This document shows positions 1 through 8,738 of a DNA stretch of 64,000 nt, in pieces. Made by a program: the position numbers and the translations under genes. Each line of letters opens with the position of its first letter. The stretch's first letter is position 1. A model generated the notes under the pieces. It had not been told where the DNA came from and ran no database searches. It saw nothing but the letters and a program-made list of their open reading frames with translations. The stretch comes from Gemmobacter sp964439015. Lineage in GTDB: Bacteria > Pseudomonadota > Alphaproteobacteria > Rhodobacterales > Rhodobacteraceae. Location: assembly GCA_964439015.1 (NCBI GenBank), contig CAYTMV010000005.1, positions 1 to 64,000 on the forward strand, given 5' to 3'.

Positions 1-2
1 AG

Positions 3-500
3 ATGACCGAAGAGGCCAAAGGCGGCACCCCCGCCGCCCCGCAGGTGAAGATGAACGTTCTGGCCCAGTTTGTCCGGGACATGTCGTTTGAAAACATGGT
101 CGCGCAAAAGGGCCTGAATGCGGGCGAAGTGACACCCGACGTGCAGGTGGCGGTCAGCCTCGATGCGCGCAAACGCTCAGTCGAACATCAATTTGAAGTG
201 ATCACCAAGTTTCGGGTCACCTCGAAGAACAAGACCAACGATGAGACGCTGTTCCTGCTGGAAGTCGATTATGGCGGGATCTTTCATGTGGAAGGCGTGC
301 CGGAAGACCAGTTGCACCCGTTCCTGCTGATCGAATGCCCGCGGATGCTGTTTCCGTTCGTGCGCCGCATCATCTCGGATGTGACGCGCGACGGTGGTTT
401 CCCGCCGCTGAACGTGGACTCGGTGGATTTTCTGGCGCTCTACCGGCAGGAACTTGCCCGCCGCGCCGCCCAGCAGGGCCAGCAAGGCCAGCCGAACTGA
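3..500 (+). CDS. secB: SecB protein-export chaperone
   Basis: SecB is a cytosolic homotetrameric chaperone that keeps precursor proteins unfolded and hands them to SecA for export. The 165-residue product is full length for alphaproteobacterial SecB. It shows the conserved core with FHVEGV (about 94-99), the HPFLLIECPRMLFPFVRRI stretch (about 105-123) and GGFPPLNVDSVDF. The C-terminus is Gln-rich (AAQQGQQGQ). The ATG is the third base of the window, so its ribosome site cannot be judged. It converges with dnaQ across a strong hairpin terminator. Confidence 0.96.
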   Translation: MTEEAKGGTPAAPQVKMNVLAQFVRDMSFENMVAQKGLNAGEVTPDVQVAVSLDARKRSVEHQFEVITKFRVTSKNKTNDETLFLLEVDYGGIFHVEGVPEDQLHPFLLIECPRMLFPFVRRIISDVTRDGGFPPLNVDSVDFLALYRQELARRAAQQGQQGQPN

Positions 501-521
501 TCGGCGGAACACGTCAGTCAA

Positions 522-546
522 CCGGCCCTTTCGGGGCCGGTTTTTT
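522..546 (+). terminator. Intrinsic terminator after secB
   Basis: A GC-rich hairpin (CCGGCCC, short loop, GGGCCGG) is followed by six T residues on the + strand. It lies 21 bp after the secB stop. Its T-run reaches the first base of the dnaQ stop codon on the opposite strand, so it separates the two convergent genes. Confidence 0.88.
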
Positions 547-1253
547 CATGGCTCGCCGCGTTTCAGCCAGATCGCACTGTCGCCCAGTTTGGCCAAAAAG
601 GCGGCATGCGCCTCGGCCTCGGCTTCGGTGATCCGCGAGGGAAGGGGGATGGGTCTTGGCCGCGGCCGCCAGCCGTCATCGACCGGGCCAGCATTGGTTT
701 TTCGCGCAGCTTCGTCACTGTTCAGGCCGAAATCGGGTTGCCGGCCGCCAATCAGCTCAAGATAGACTTCGGCCAGGATCTCGGAGTCGAGCAGCGCGCC
801 GTGTTTCTCGCGCATCGAGTTGTCGATGCCAAACCTGCGGCACAAAGCGTCCAGTGAAGCGGGCGAGCCGGGAAACTTGGCCCGCGCCATCAGCACTGTG
901 TCAACCGCCCGCGCATAGTCGATCTGCGGCAGACCCATCGTCTTCAATTCCCAGTTCAGGAATTTCATGTCGAAGCTGGCGTTATGGATGATCAGCTTTG
1001 AATCGGCACCGATGAAATTCAGAAATTCCTGCCCGATCTTTCGGAAGACAGGTTTGTCACGCAGAAACTCGTCGCCCAAACCATGAACATCGAAAGCCTC
1101 CCTGGGCATCGACCGCTCCGGGTTGATGTATTGGTGATAGACCCGACCGGTCGGCATGTGGTTCAGCAGTTCGATCGCGCCGATCTCGACGATCCGGTCG
1201 CCCTTCTCGGGGTCGAAGCCAGTGGTTTCGGTATCCAGAACGATCTCACGCAT
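546..1253 (-). CDS. dnaQ: DNA polymerase III epsilon subunit (proofreading exonuclease)
   Basis: This is the 3'-5' proofreading exonuclease of the replicative polymerase core. The DEDDh motifs are complete: ExoI DTETTG (D7, E9), ExoII HNASFD (D95) and ExoIII HGALLD (H151, D156). The 235-residue length suits the family. The part after about residue 170 is Pro/Arg-rich and then helical, the region that binds the alpha subunit in the family. It is the last gene of the leftward maf-aroE-coaE-dnaQ unit, and its start overlaps the end of coaE by 8 bp. Confidence 0.96.
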   Translation of the reverse strand: MREIVLDTETTGFDPEKGDRIVEIGAIELLNHMPTGRVYHQYINPERSMPREAFDVHGLGDEFLRDKPVFRKIGQEFLNFIGADSKLIIHNASFDMKFLNWELKTMGLPQIDYARAVDTVLMARAKFPGSPASLDALCRRFGIDNSMREKHGALLDSEILAEVYLELIGGRQPDFGLNSDEAARKTNAGPVDDGWRPRPRPIPLPSRITEAEAEAHAAFLAKLGDSAIWLKRGEP

Positions 1254-1839
1254 GGCGGCCTCGGATATGAGCGGTCAGCGCCGTGACATAAGCACGGGTG
1301 CTGTCGATGCTGAGGGTCTCGACGATGTGGGTCGCGCGGGCGCGCTTTTCGGCATCCGGCATTTGCCGCGAAAGGATCAGCGCAAGTTGCGCCTCGGTCA
1401 TGCCGGGGCGGGCCAGCACGCGGGCGCGTTGCAGATCCGGCGGCGCGGTGACCAGAAGGGTGGCATCCATTTCGCCCTCCGTGCCCTTTTCGAACAGCAG
1501 AGGTATGTCGAAAACCGCAATGTCAGAGACTGTTTTTGCCAAAAATCTGGCGCGGTCAGCTGCCACCAGCGGATGCACGATTGCCTCGAGGCCGGTGAGC
1601 AGCGCGGGCCTTTCGGCCAAAGCCGCTTTCAATGCCCCCCGATTTATGGCGCCATCGTCTAGCGCCCGCGGCACCAGTGCCGCCACGGGGGCAACCGCAG
1701 CACCCCCCGGCGCATATAGCCGATGCACCGCAGCATCGGCATCCCAGACCGCGCAGCCTGCTTCGGCCAGCATGGCCGCCGTGGTGGATTTTCCCATGCC
1801 GATCGAGCCGGTCAGGCCCAGACGAAACGGCCGCATCAT
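1246..1839 (-). CDS. coaE: Dephospho-CoA kinase
   Basis: CoaE phosphorylates the 3'-hydroxyl of dephospho-CoA, the last step of coenzyme A synthesis. The 197-residue protein opens with the P-loop GLTGSIGMGKST (G11-T19). It has the expected DADAAVHRLY segment after strand 2 and the DIPLLFEK motif near residue 112. Overlaps of 4 bp with aroE upstream and 8 bp with dnaQ downstream indicate translational coupling in one operon. Confidence 0.95.
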   Translation of the reverse strand: MMRPFRLGLTGSIGMGKSTTAAMLAEAGCAVWDADAAVHRLYAPGGAAVAPVAALVPRALDDGAINRGALKAALAERPALLTGLEAIVHPLVAADRARFLAKTVSDIAVFDIPLLFEKGTEGEMDATLLVTAPPDLQRARVLARPGMTEAQLALILSRQMPDAEKRARATHIVETLSIDSTRAYVTALTAHIRGRHA

Positions 1840-2678
1840 CCGGCCAGCGCCGCTTGGCGGGCGGCCTCATCAACCTCGGGGCGGGTGCCGAACCACCGCT
1901 CGAAACCCGGTGCCGCCTGATGCAGCAGCATGCCAAGACCGTCGACGATGATGCAACCGCGGGCTTCAGCCTCGGCGAGAAAGGCCGTTCTCAGCGGCGC
2001 ATAGACCAGATCATTGACAACCGCACCGGGGGTTAGCGCATCGAGAGGCACGCGAAACTCGGGCTTTCCGGTCATGCCAAGCGAGGTGGTATTCACCACA
2101 GTCGTCGCCCCGTCCAGCATGTTGGCGGCTTGCACCCATTCCTGCACGATCACCTTTGCGCCGAAATCGCTGCGCAGCGCGTCCGCCCGTGGACGGGTGC
2201 GGTTCGCCACGCGGATCTCGGGCACACCGACCTCGATCAGGGCAGCGATGACTGCCCGGGCGGCGCCGCCAGCGCCAAACACTGCTGCCGGACCGACCGC
2301 AGGATTCCAGCCTGGCACCGCTTGCCGGAGATTGGCGACAAATCCGGCACCGTCGGTATTGTCGGCATGGATTCGTCCATCCTTGCGGAAAATCAGGGTA
2401 TTTGCGGCACCGATCAGTGCCGCACGGTCGGTGATGACGTCAGCAATCCCAAGGATCGCCTCTTTGTGCGGGATGGTAATGTTGCAGCCGACAAAGCCCA
2501 TGCGGGGCATTGCCTCAAGCACGCGGGGCAGATCATCCGGGGCAACGTCCATCGGCACATAATGGCCCTTGATGCCGTATCGGCTTAGCCAGTGACCGTG
2601 CAGGGCCGGAGATCGGCTATGGGCAATGGGATGGCCGATGACGCCGGCGAGAGGAATACGGGGAAGCGCGTCGCTCAT
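1836..2678 (-). CDS. aroE: Shikimate dehydrogenase
   Basis: AroE reduces 3-dehydroshikimate to shikimate with NADPH in aromatic amino acid synthesis. I chose the ATG at 2678, which overlaps the maf stop by 4 bp (ATGA) and starts with MSDALPRIPLAGVIG. A longer upstream frame would run into maf. The 280-residue protein has the substrate SRSP motif (S21, S23), NITIPHKE with catalytic K72, DNTD (D106-D109) and the dinucleotide loop GAGGAA (135-140). The C-terminal GMLLHQ motif is also present. Confidence 0.95.
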   Translation of the reverse strand: MSDALPRIPLAGVIGHPIAHSRSPALHGHWLSRYGIKGHYVPMDVAPDDLPRVLEAMPRMGFVGCNITIPHKEAILGIADVITDRAALIGAANTLIFRKDGRIHADNTDGAGFVANLRQAVPGWNPAVGPAAVFGAGGAARAVIAALIEVGVPEIRVANRTRPRADALRSDFGAKVIVQEWVQAANMLDGATTVVNTTSLGMTGKPEFRVPLDALTPGAVVNDLVYAPLRTAFLAEAEARGCIIVDGLGMLLHQAAPGFERWFGTRPEVDEAARQAALAG

Positions 2679-3271
2679 GTGTCGATAAACCCTCTTGTCC
2701 CCAGCCAGTCCAGAAGCGGCAGAAGCGGCAAACCCAGAATTGTAAAGTAGTCGCCTTCTATCGCCGAGAAAAGCCGGACCCCCTCGGCCTCCAGCTGATA
2801 GGCCCCGACGCTGTGGCGAATTTGCTGCCAGTTGCGCGCGACGTAATCCTGCAGATAGCGGTCCGAAACCTGACGCATCGTCAGATCTGCGCGAGAGACA
2901 TGCCGCCAAACCGGTTGGGCCCGGTCATAGACCACTGCAGCAGAAAGCAGGCGATGTGTCTGGCCACGCAGCGTTTTCAGCTGAGTTAGGGCCTGATCTG
3001 GTGTTTCAGGTTTGGACCAGACCCTCCGGTCGAACTCCAACACCTGATCGCAACCAAGCACGAGCCGTTCGGGATGGCGCGCGGCCAGTTTGCGCGCCTT
3101 TGCTTCCGCCAGGGTGTCCGCAATGTCACGAGGATGGGCACCCTCAGCCTCCAGCGCAGCACGGATATTGTCTTCATCAACTCGAGCCGGAAGCGCCTCA
3201 ACCGGGATGGCGGCAGCCTCCAGCAACTGGCGGCGGATGGGCGAGGCGGAGGCGAGCAGCAATGGCAGCAT
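2675..3271 (-). CDS. maf: Maf-like nucleotide pyrophosphatase
   Basis: Maf proteins hydrolyse non-canonical or house-cleaning nucleoside triphosphates. The 198-residue protein has the N-terminal ASASPIRRQLL signature, the KARKLA helix, the GCDQVL segment carrying the presumed catalytic Asp, and SKPETPDQA. It is the first gene of the leftward unit that begins at the origin candidate. Its start codon is followed directly, on the other side, by a DnaA-box-like sequence. Which nucleotide it prefers cannot be told from the sequence. Confidence 0.93.
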   Translation of the reverse strand: MLPLLLASASPIRRQLLEAAAIPVEALPARVDEDNIRAALEAEGAHPRDIADTLAEAKARKLAARHPERLVLGCDQVLEFDRRVWSKPETPDQALTQLKTLRGQTHRLLSAAVVYDRAQPVWRHVSRADLTMRQVSDRYLQDYVARNWQQIRHSVGAYQLEAEGVRLFSAIEGDYFTILGLPLLPLLDWLGTRGFIDT

Positions 3272-3385
3272 GGGGAAGCCCTGTGGAAAAACACCTTTTG
3301 TTCACGAAGGTGAATCTTGGGGCAAGATGCCCATTAGGGTGTCAAGGGACAAGTGCATGAATTTGCGCCGACGGCCCGGCCTGAG

Positions 3386-3403
3386 TTATCCACCTGTGGA
3401 AAG
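3386..3403. promoter_or_regulatory. Head-to-head pair of DnaA-box-like sequences
   Basis: TTATCCACC is followed at once by TGTGGAAAG, whose reverse complement is CTTTCCACA. The two 9-mers form a back-to-back inverted pair without spacer. They differ from the DnaA consensus by one base and by two bases, respectively. Confidence 0.65.
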
Positions 3404-3479
3404 CAACAGCGGCCGGCGCGGGATGACAAGACTACCTACATCCTGAGGATGGGTACGATCTACGATGGGGATCTCACAA

Positions 3480-3516
3480 CATTCTGAAAATAATAGAAAA
3501 TATCAATTTTTCCACA
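3480..3516. promoter_or_regulatory. AT-rich tract with adjoining DnaA box (possible unwinding element)
   Basis: About 30 bases are almost free of G and C in an otherwise high-GC region. The tract runs into TTTTCCACA at 3508-3516. AT-rich DNA beside a DnaA box is the usual arrangement of an origin unwinding element. The assignment is by position and composition only. Confidence 0.55.
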
Positions 3517-3656
3517 GCTGCCCACAGATTCTTCCCCGGATTTCAGGCTGTGGATGATCCCGGGGGAAAGAGACATGATCCAGTTATCCCTGTGACATAC
3601 ATCATCATTTCTTTTTTTCTTTTTCTTTATAAAGAAGAAGGAAATCGGAGCGCATG

Positions 3657-4133
3657 ATGATCGACCTTGCACAGAACTTTCTTGCCGAATGGTATCCTTG
3701 GGTCCTGTTCATGCACCTGATCTCGGTGATCAGCTGGATGGCGGGGCTGTTCTACTTGCCTCGGTTGTTTGTCTACCACGTCGAGGGGTTGAAGAAGCAG
3801 GGCGTCGTGCGCGGGTCGGACATGGATCTGCTGTTCCAGCATCAGGAACGGCTGCTGCTGAAGGCGATCATGAATCCGGCGATGATCTCGGCCTGGATCT
3901 TCGGGCTTCTGTTGGTGCTGACGCCCGGGATTGTTGACTGGACGATGGTCTGGCCTTGGGCGAAGGCGGTATCCGTGTTGGCGATGACCTGGTTTCACAT
4001 GTGGCTCGGGGCAAAGCGCAAGGATTTCATCGCGGGATCCAACCGGCTGACCGGGCGAAATTACCGGATGATGAACGAGGTTCCGACAGTTTTGATGCTG
4101 GTGATTGTCGCTGCCGTCATCGTGAAGTTCTGA
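3657..4133 (+). CDS. hemJ: Protoporphyrinogen oxidase HemJ
   Basis: HemJ oxidises protoporphyrinogen IX to protoporphyrin IX in the inner membrane, late in haem synthesis. The 158-residue protein has four hydrophobic segments. It carries the family signature MHLISVISWMAGLFYLPRLFVYH, here in two parts around residues 19-30 and 31-41, with its conserved His, Trp and Tyr-His. Two ATGs are adjacent. GGAG at 3647-3650 is 6 bases from the second and only 3 from the first (3654), so I used 3657. It is the first gene to the right of the origin candidate. Confidence 0.92.
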   Translation: MIDLAQNFLAEWYPWVLFMHLISVISWMAGLFYLPRLFVYHVEGLKKQGVVRGSDMDLLFQHQERLLLKAIMNPAMISAWIFGLLLVLTPGIVDWTMVWPWAKAVSVLAMTWFHMWLGAKRKDFIAGSNRLTGRNYRMMNEVPTVLMLVIVAAVIVKF

Positions 4134-4267
4134 CCGTTACCTCAGGTTTTATTGACTCGCTCAGGGATATGGCCTAAGGGCGGCCACAGCGGGGCCGTCC
4201 GGCCTGACCGCATTTCCCATTGCAATGTGACACAGGCGGCTTTGGCCGTGCTGTCAGGGTGAACCCG

Positions 4268-5539
4268 ATGACGACCGAACGCCTCAATCTCGCGGATCTC
4301 AAGGCCAAGACGCCGGCTGCACTTCTGTCCATGGCTGAGGAATGGGAGATCGAGAATGCGCCCTCGATGCGCAAGGGCGAGATGATGTTCTCGATCTTGA
4401 AGGAGCATGCTGAGGAAGGGTTTGAGATCGGCGGAAATGGGGTGCTGGAGGTCTTGCAGGACGGCTTTGGGTTTCTGCGCAGCCCGGAGGCAAACTATCT
4501 GCCCGGTCCCGATGACATCTATGTCAGCCCCGAGATGATCCGGCAGTTCTCGCTAAGGACCGGTGACAGTATCGAGGGCGTGATTCAGGCGCCGCGCGAG
4601 AATGAACGGTATTTCAGTCTGGTGAAAGCCGAACGGATCAACTTTGACGATCCCGAAAAGGCCAAGCACAAGGTTCACTTCGATAACCTGACGCCGCTTT
4701 ACCCGAATGAGCGGCTGAAGATGGAAATCGAGGATCCGACGATCAAGGATCGGTCTGCCCGGATCATCGATCTTGTGGCGCCGATCGGGAAGGGCCAGCG
4801 GGCGTTGATTGTTGCGCCGCCGCGCACGGGCAAGACCGTGTTGATGCAGAATATTGCCCACTCGATCGAAAAGAATCACCCGGAATGCTATCTGATCGTT
4901 CTGTTGATCGACGAGCGTCCAGAAGAGGTGACTGACATGCAGCGCAGCGTGCGCGGTGAGGTGGTGTCATCGACCTTCGATGAACCCGCGACGCGGCACG
5001 TTGCGGTTTCGGAAATGGTGATCGAAAAGGCGAAACGTCTGGTCGAGCACAAGCGGGACGTGGTGATTCTGCTCGATTCGATCACGCGGCTTGGGCGGGC
5101 TTTCAATACAGTGGTGCCGTCCTCAGGCAAGGTGCTGACCGGTGGTGTGGACGCCAATGCGCTGCAACGTCCGAAGCGCTTTTTCGGTGCCGCCCGAAAC
5201 ATTGAGGAAGGCGGCAGCCTGACAATCATCGCTACCGCCCTGATCGACACCGGCAGCCGGATGGATGAGGTGATCTTTGAAGAATTCAAGGGCACTGGTA
5301 ACAGCGAGATCGTTCTGGACCGCAAGGTGGCTGACAAGCGGGTCTTCCCGGCGATGGATATTCTGAAGTCCGGCACCCGGAAGGAAGATCTGCTGGTCGA
5401 CAAGGCTGACCTCCAGAAGATGTATGTGCTGCGTCGCATCCTGAATCCGATGGGTACGACGGATGCGATCGAGTTCCTGATTTCGAAGTTGAAGCAGACC
5501 AAGACCAATGGCGAGTTTTTCGATTCGATGAACACCTGA
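4268..5539 (+). CDS. rho: Transcription termination factor Rho
   Basis: Rho is a hexameric RNA-dependent ATPase that ends transcription at untranslated RNA. The 423-residue length is typical. Residues 1-45 form the helical N-terminus. About 53-125 is the cold-shock-like RNA-binding domain with GFGFLR. The Walker A loop is APPRTGKT (183-190), followed by LLIDERPEEVTDM and LLDSITRLGRAFN. I chose the ATG that gives MTTERLNL. The 134-bp gap before it has a TTGACT (4152-4157) but no convincing -10 box. Confidence 0.96.
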   Translation: MTTERLNLADLKAKTPAALLSMAEEWEIENAPSMRKGEMMFSILKEHAEEGFEIGGNGVLEVLQDGFGFLRSPEANYLPGPDDIYVSPEMIRQFSLRTGDSIEGVIQAPRENERYFSLVKAERINFDDPEKAKHKVHFDNLTPLYPNERLKMEIEDPTIKDRSARIIDLVAPIGKGQRALIVAPPRTGKTVLMQNIAHSIEKNHPECYLIVLLIDERPEEVTDMQRSVRGEVVSSTFDEPATRHVAVSEMVIEKAKRLVEHKRDVVILLDSITRLGRAFNTVVPSSGKVLTGGVDANALQRPKRFFGAARNIEEGGSLTIIATALIDTGSRMDEVIFEEFKGTGNSEIVLDRKVADKRVFPAMDILKSGTRKEDLLVDKADLQKMYVLRRILNPMGTTDAIEFLISKLKQTKTNGEFFDSMNT

Positions 5540-5570
5540 GTAGGCTTGGCCGAAATCGGAGATGGATTCG

Positions 5571-6857
5571 ATGGAAACGATCTATGCCTTGGCCACGGCA
5601 CGCGGCAAGGCAGGGGTGGCGGTTTTGCGCCTTTCCGGCCCGGGGGCGCATGCGGCGATTCAAACGCTATGTGGCGATGTGCCACCACCGCGTCGGGCAT
5701 CCTTGCGAAAATTGGTGTGGGAGGGTGAAACGCTCGACCAGGCACTTGTGCTGACTTTTGAGGAAGGGTCGAGTTTTACCGGAGAACAGGCCGCAGAGTT
5801 GCATTTGCACGGATCAGTGGCGGTTGTTGCCGCTGTAATGGGAACCTTGTCTCGCTTGGAAGGGATGAGACAGGCAGAGCCAGGCGAGTTTACGCGACGG
5901 GCCTTGGAAAATGGCTGTCTCGATCTTGCGCAGGTCGAGGGATTGGCTGACCTGATCGAGGCAGAAACCGAAAGCCAGCGCCGGCAGGCTATGCGGCAGA
6001 TGTCAGGTGCTTTGCGGAACCTGGCGAACGCGTGGCGTGGTGATCTGATCCGTGCGGCCGCCTTGATCGAGGCGACGATCGACTTTGTCGACGAAGATGT
6101 ACCGATCGATGTGGTGCCGGAGGTCCACGATCTGATAAATCGGGTTCTGTCGGATCTGCGGCGGCAGGTACAGGGTTTTGGAATTGCCGAGAGGGTTCGT
6201 GATGGATTTGAGGTTGCTATTCTTGGGCGACCAAATGCAGGAAAATCTACGCTACTCAATGCCTTAGCTGGCAGAGAAGCCGCGATTACATCGCGAATTG
6301 CAGGAACGACGCGAGATGTGATCGAGGTGCGCATGGATCTGGCTGGCCTGCCAGTCACCGTCCTTGATACTGCGGGAATGAGGGAAACGGGTGATGAAAT
6401 TGAGAGGATTGGTATAGAGCGTGCGCTCGAGCGGGCTGAAACGGCGGATTTGCGTGTCATCCTTCTCGATGAGAATGGAAGCGTTCCGCTGGTGACGCCT
6501 TTGCCCGATGACATAATTGTTCGAGGCAAGGCTGACATTGCCGCTGGGGATGGCTTTGCGGTTTCGGGCCTTACCGGTTATGGTATCACCGAACTGGTTC
6601 AGGAAATGACTCGTAGATTGGAGCAGCGGGTGTCACGGGCCGGTTCGATTAACCGGGCTCGGCACCTTGCTTCGGTTCAGCGGGCTGTGGATGCTCTGGA
6701 GGCAGCAAGGGTTGTTCTTATGGCTGAGCGTGAGAGGCCCGAACTTGCAGCAGAGAATTTACGGTCAGCTATGACAGCGCTGGATTCTCTGTTTGGACGA
6801 ATCGGTGTCGAAGACCTGCTGGACGAAATCTTCCGAAGCTTCTGTATCGGCAAATGA
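5571..6857 (+). CDS. mnmE: tRNA modification GTPase MnmE
   Basis: MnmE works with MnmG to install the (carboxymethyl)aminomethyl group on wobble uridine 34 of certain tRNAs. The protein has the N-terminal formyl-folate-binding domain, the G domain with GRPNAGKST, the DTAG switch and helical parts, and ends in the catalytic C-terminal CIGK. Two ATGs are in frame. GGAG at 5558-5561 is 9 bases from 5571 and touches 5562, so I prefer 5571 (METIYALAT, 428 residues). It starts a tightly packed mnmE-mnmG-rsmG-parA-parB series. Confidence 0.95.
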   Translation: METIYALATARGKAGVAVLRLSGPGAHAAIQTLCGDVPPPRRASLRKLVWEGETLDQALVLTFEEGSSFTGEQAAELHLHGSVAVVAAVMGTLSRLEGMRQAEPGEFTRRALENGCLDLAQVEGLADLIEAETESQRRQAMRQMSGALRNLANAWRGDLIRAAALIEATIDFVDEDVPIDVVPEVHDLINRVLSDLRRQVQGFGIAERVRDGFEVAILGRPNAGKSTLLNALAGREAAITSRIAGTTRDVIEVRMDLAGLPVTVLDTAGMRETGDEIERIGIERALERAETADLRVILLDENGSVPLVTPLPDDIIVRGKADIAAGDGFAVSGLTGYGITELVQEMTRRLEQRVSRAGSINRARHLASVQRAVDALEAARVVLMAERERPELAAENLRSAMTALDSLFGRIGVEDLLDEIFRSFCIGK

Positions 6858-6861
6858 GGGT

Positions 6862-6877
6862 TGTTTCACGTGAAACA
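6862..6877. promoter_or_regulatory. parS: parS site 1 (ParB centromere site)
   Basis: The 16-bp palindrome TGTTTCACGTGAAACA matches the widely conserved chromosomal parS consensus exactly. It spans the translation start of mnmG, about 3.3 kb from the origin candidate and 2.5 kb before parA. ParB is expected to load here as a CTP-dependent clamp and mark the origin region for ParA-driven segregation. Confidence 0.92.
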
Positions 6878-8735
6878 TTTTGACGTGATAGTCATAGGTG
6901 GCGGTCATGCTGGTGCAGAGGCTGCGGCAGTATCGGCTCGCGCTGGAGCTGAGACGGCTCTCGTCACACTGCGACGCTCTGACTTGGGAGTGATGTCGTG
7001 CAATCCGGCCGTCGGTGGGCTTGGCAAGGGGCATCTGGTCCGTGAAATTGATGCGCTTGGTGGGTTGATGGGCCAGGTGGCCGATCGTGCCGGAATACAA
7101 TTTCGGCTTTTGAATCGTCGTAAAGGACCAGCCGTTCAAGGACCGCGGGTTCAGGCAGACCGGAAATTGTATCGCCAAGCGATGCAGGCTGCGCTTTCGG
7201 GGCAAAGCAAGTTGACGATCATTGAAGGAGAGGCGACCGGTTTCCTGCAAAAAGATGGCAAGGTTTCAGGTGTATCAATTGCAGATGGTACGACTTTGAG
7301 CGCCTCTTCCATTGTTCTGACGTCGGGGACCTTTCTCAACGGCGTCATTCATATCGGTGATCGCTCCCAACCTGGCGGGCGGATGGGCGATCAGCCGTCC
7401 AGGGCGCTGGCTTCTGCCTTGCTGGATTTGGGTCTTGCGCGTGGCCGTTTAAAAACGGGCACTCCACCACGCCTCGACGGGAAAACCATTGCTTGGGATA
7501 GACTGCAAAGCCAACCGGGCGACGACGATCCAACGATGTTTTCATTCCTGCATCGACACCCGTTCGTCCGTCAGATTTCTTGCGGCATCACCCACACCAA
7601 CGCACAAACGCATGATATTGTTCGCGCAAATCTTGGCCGTTCAGCGATGTATGGCGGCACCATTGAGGGTGTGGGTCCCAGGTATTGCCCCTCGATCGAA
7701 GACAAGGTCGTACGTTTTGCCGACAAGGACAGCCACCAGGTGTTTCTCGAGCCTGAAGGTTTGGATGATGACACCGTCTATCCCAATGGTATCTCCAGTT
7801 CGCTGCCGGTTGATGTGCAAGAGCAGTATGTCCGTTCTATTGGTGGCTTGGAGCAGGTTTCCATTCTTCAACCTGCCTATGCCATCGAATATGACTATTT
7901 TGATCCGCGCGGCCTCAAACCAACGCTTGAGGTGAAAGGGGTAGAAGGCCTCTACTTAGCAGGTCAGATCAACGGCACCACCGGGTATGAAGAGGCCGGG
8001 GCGCAAGGTTTGGTTGCAGGGTTGAACGCTGCCCGCACCGCTTTGGGGCTTGAGCCAGTCTATTTCAGCAGAACCGAAAGCTATATTGGCGTGATGCTGG
8101 ATGATCTTCTTACGCAAGGCGTCACCGAGCCATATCGCATGTTCACGTCTCGAGCTGAATTTCGGCTGACACTGCGGGCGGACAATGCAGATCAACGACT
8201 CACACCGAAGGGTATGGCATTGGGAATTATCGATGACCACCGACGCCGTGCTTTCAGCGACAAAATGGACCGTCTCGCTGCCGGGCGCACAGCTTTGGAC
8301 GCTGTCCAACTTTCCCCACGCGATATTGCGGCTTTGGGGCTGCATGTCAGCCGGGATGGCGGCCGTAAGTCTGCTCGGGTGCTGCTCAGCTATCCTGAAG
8401 TAAACATCGCGATGATTTCCGGCATCTGTCCCGAGTTTGCGGGTATGGATCCGCGCGATCAACAGCAACTGCAGGCTGACGCCATTTACGCTCAGTTCTC
8501 CCATCGGCAGGAGGCAGATGCAGAAGCCCTGCGGCGGGATGAAGATGTGACTATTCCGAAGGATTTCGATTTCCGGACGTTGTCTGGCCTTTCGGCAGAG
8601 CTAACGCTGAAACTGGAGGTTCGACGGCCAGCTAACCTTGCACAGGCTGCGCGGATAGAGGGGATGACACCTGCGGCCCTGATCCTCATTTTGTCAAGGT
8701 TGAAGCGGGACGCAAAAATCAGATCTGCTGTTTGA
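6870..8735 (+). CDS. mnmG: tRNA uridine-34 5-carboxymethylaminomethyl enzyme MnmG
   Basis: MnmG is the FAD-dependent partner of MnmE in wobble-uridine modification. Its N-terminus has the FAD-binding VIGGGHAGAEAA. Further on are NPAVGGLGKGHLVREIDALGG and the GTFLNGVIHIG region, and the C-terminal helical domain is complete. The start is uncertain. TTG at 6861 gives MFHVKHFDV but touches the GAGGG ribosome site (6856-6860). GTG at 6870 is 9 bases from it and gives MKHFDVIVIGG, 621 residues, which I chose. Either way the initiation region is built from a parS palindrome. Confidence 0.93.
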   Translation: MKHFDVIVIGGGHAGAEAAAVSARAGAETALVTLRRSDLGVMSCNPAVGGLGKGHLVREIDALGGLMGQVADRAGIQFRLLNRRKGPAVQGPRVQADRKLYRQAMQAALSGQSKLTIIEGEATGFLQKDGKVSGVSIADGTTLSASSIVLTSGTFLNGVIHIGDRSQPGGRMGDQPSRALASALLDLGLARGRLKTGTPPRLDGKTIAWDRLQSQPGDDDPTMFSFLHRHPFVRQISCGITHTNAQTHDIVRANLGRSAMYGGTIEGVGPRYCPSIEDKVVRFADKDSHQVFLEPEGLDDDTVYPNGISSSLPVDVQEQYVRSIGGLEQVSILQPAYAIEYDYFDPRGLKPTLEVKGVEGLYLAGQINGTTGYEEAGAQGLVAGLNAARTALGLEPVYFSRTESYIGVMLDDLLTQGVTEPYRMFTSRAEFRLTLRADNADQRLTPKGMALGIIDDHRRRAFSDKMDRLAAGRTALDAVQLSPRDIAALGLHVSRDGGRKSARVLLSYPEVNIAMISGICPEFAGMDPRDQQQLQADAIYAQFSHRQEADAEALRRDEDVTIPKDFDFRTLSGLSAELTLKLEVRRPANLAQAARIEGMTPAALILILSRLKRDAKIRSAV

Positions 8736-8738
8736 GCC

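Larger units (their letters stand above)
3272..3656. other. Candidate chromosomal replication origin (oriC)
   Basis: This 385-bp gene-free stretch separates the leftward maf operon from rightward hemJ-rho. It contains several sequences at most one or two bases from the DnaA box TTATCCACA: 3282-3290 (-), 3386-3394 (+), 3395-3403 (-), 3508-3516 (+), 3549-3557 (-), and a weaker TTATCCCTG at 3584-3592. An AT-rich tract (3480-3512) adjoins the 3508 box, and a pyrimidine-rich run spans 3608-3630. Two GANTC sites (3312, 3527) could be methylated by CcrM. Divergent transcription away from it and parAB/parS nearby fit an alphaproteobacterial origin. No gene is supported inside it. Confidence 0.78.

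Noticed and set aside
3460..3672. A 70-codon minus-strand reading frame across the origin candidate
   Set aside because: It starts inside hemJ, is rich in Lys from the pyrimidine run, has no recognisable domain and covers the DnaA boxes.
4152..4180. Promoter of rho from TTGACT at 4152
   Set aside because: No acceptable -10 hexamer lies at 16-18 bp.
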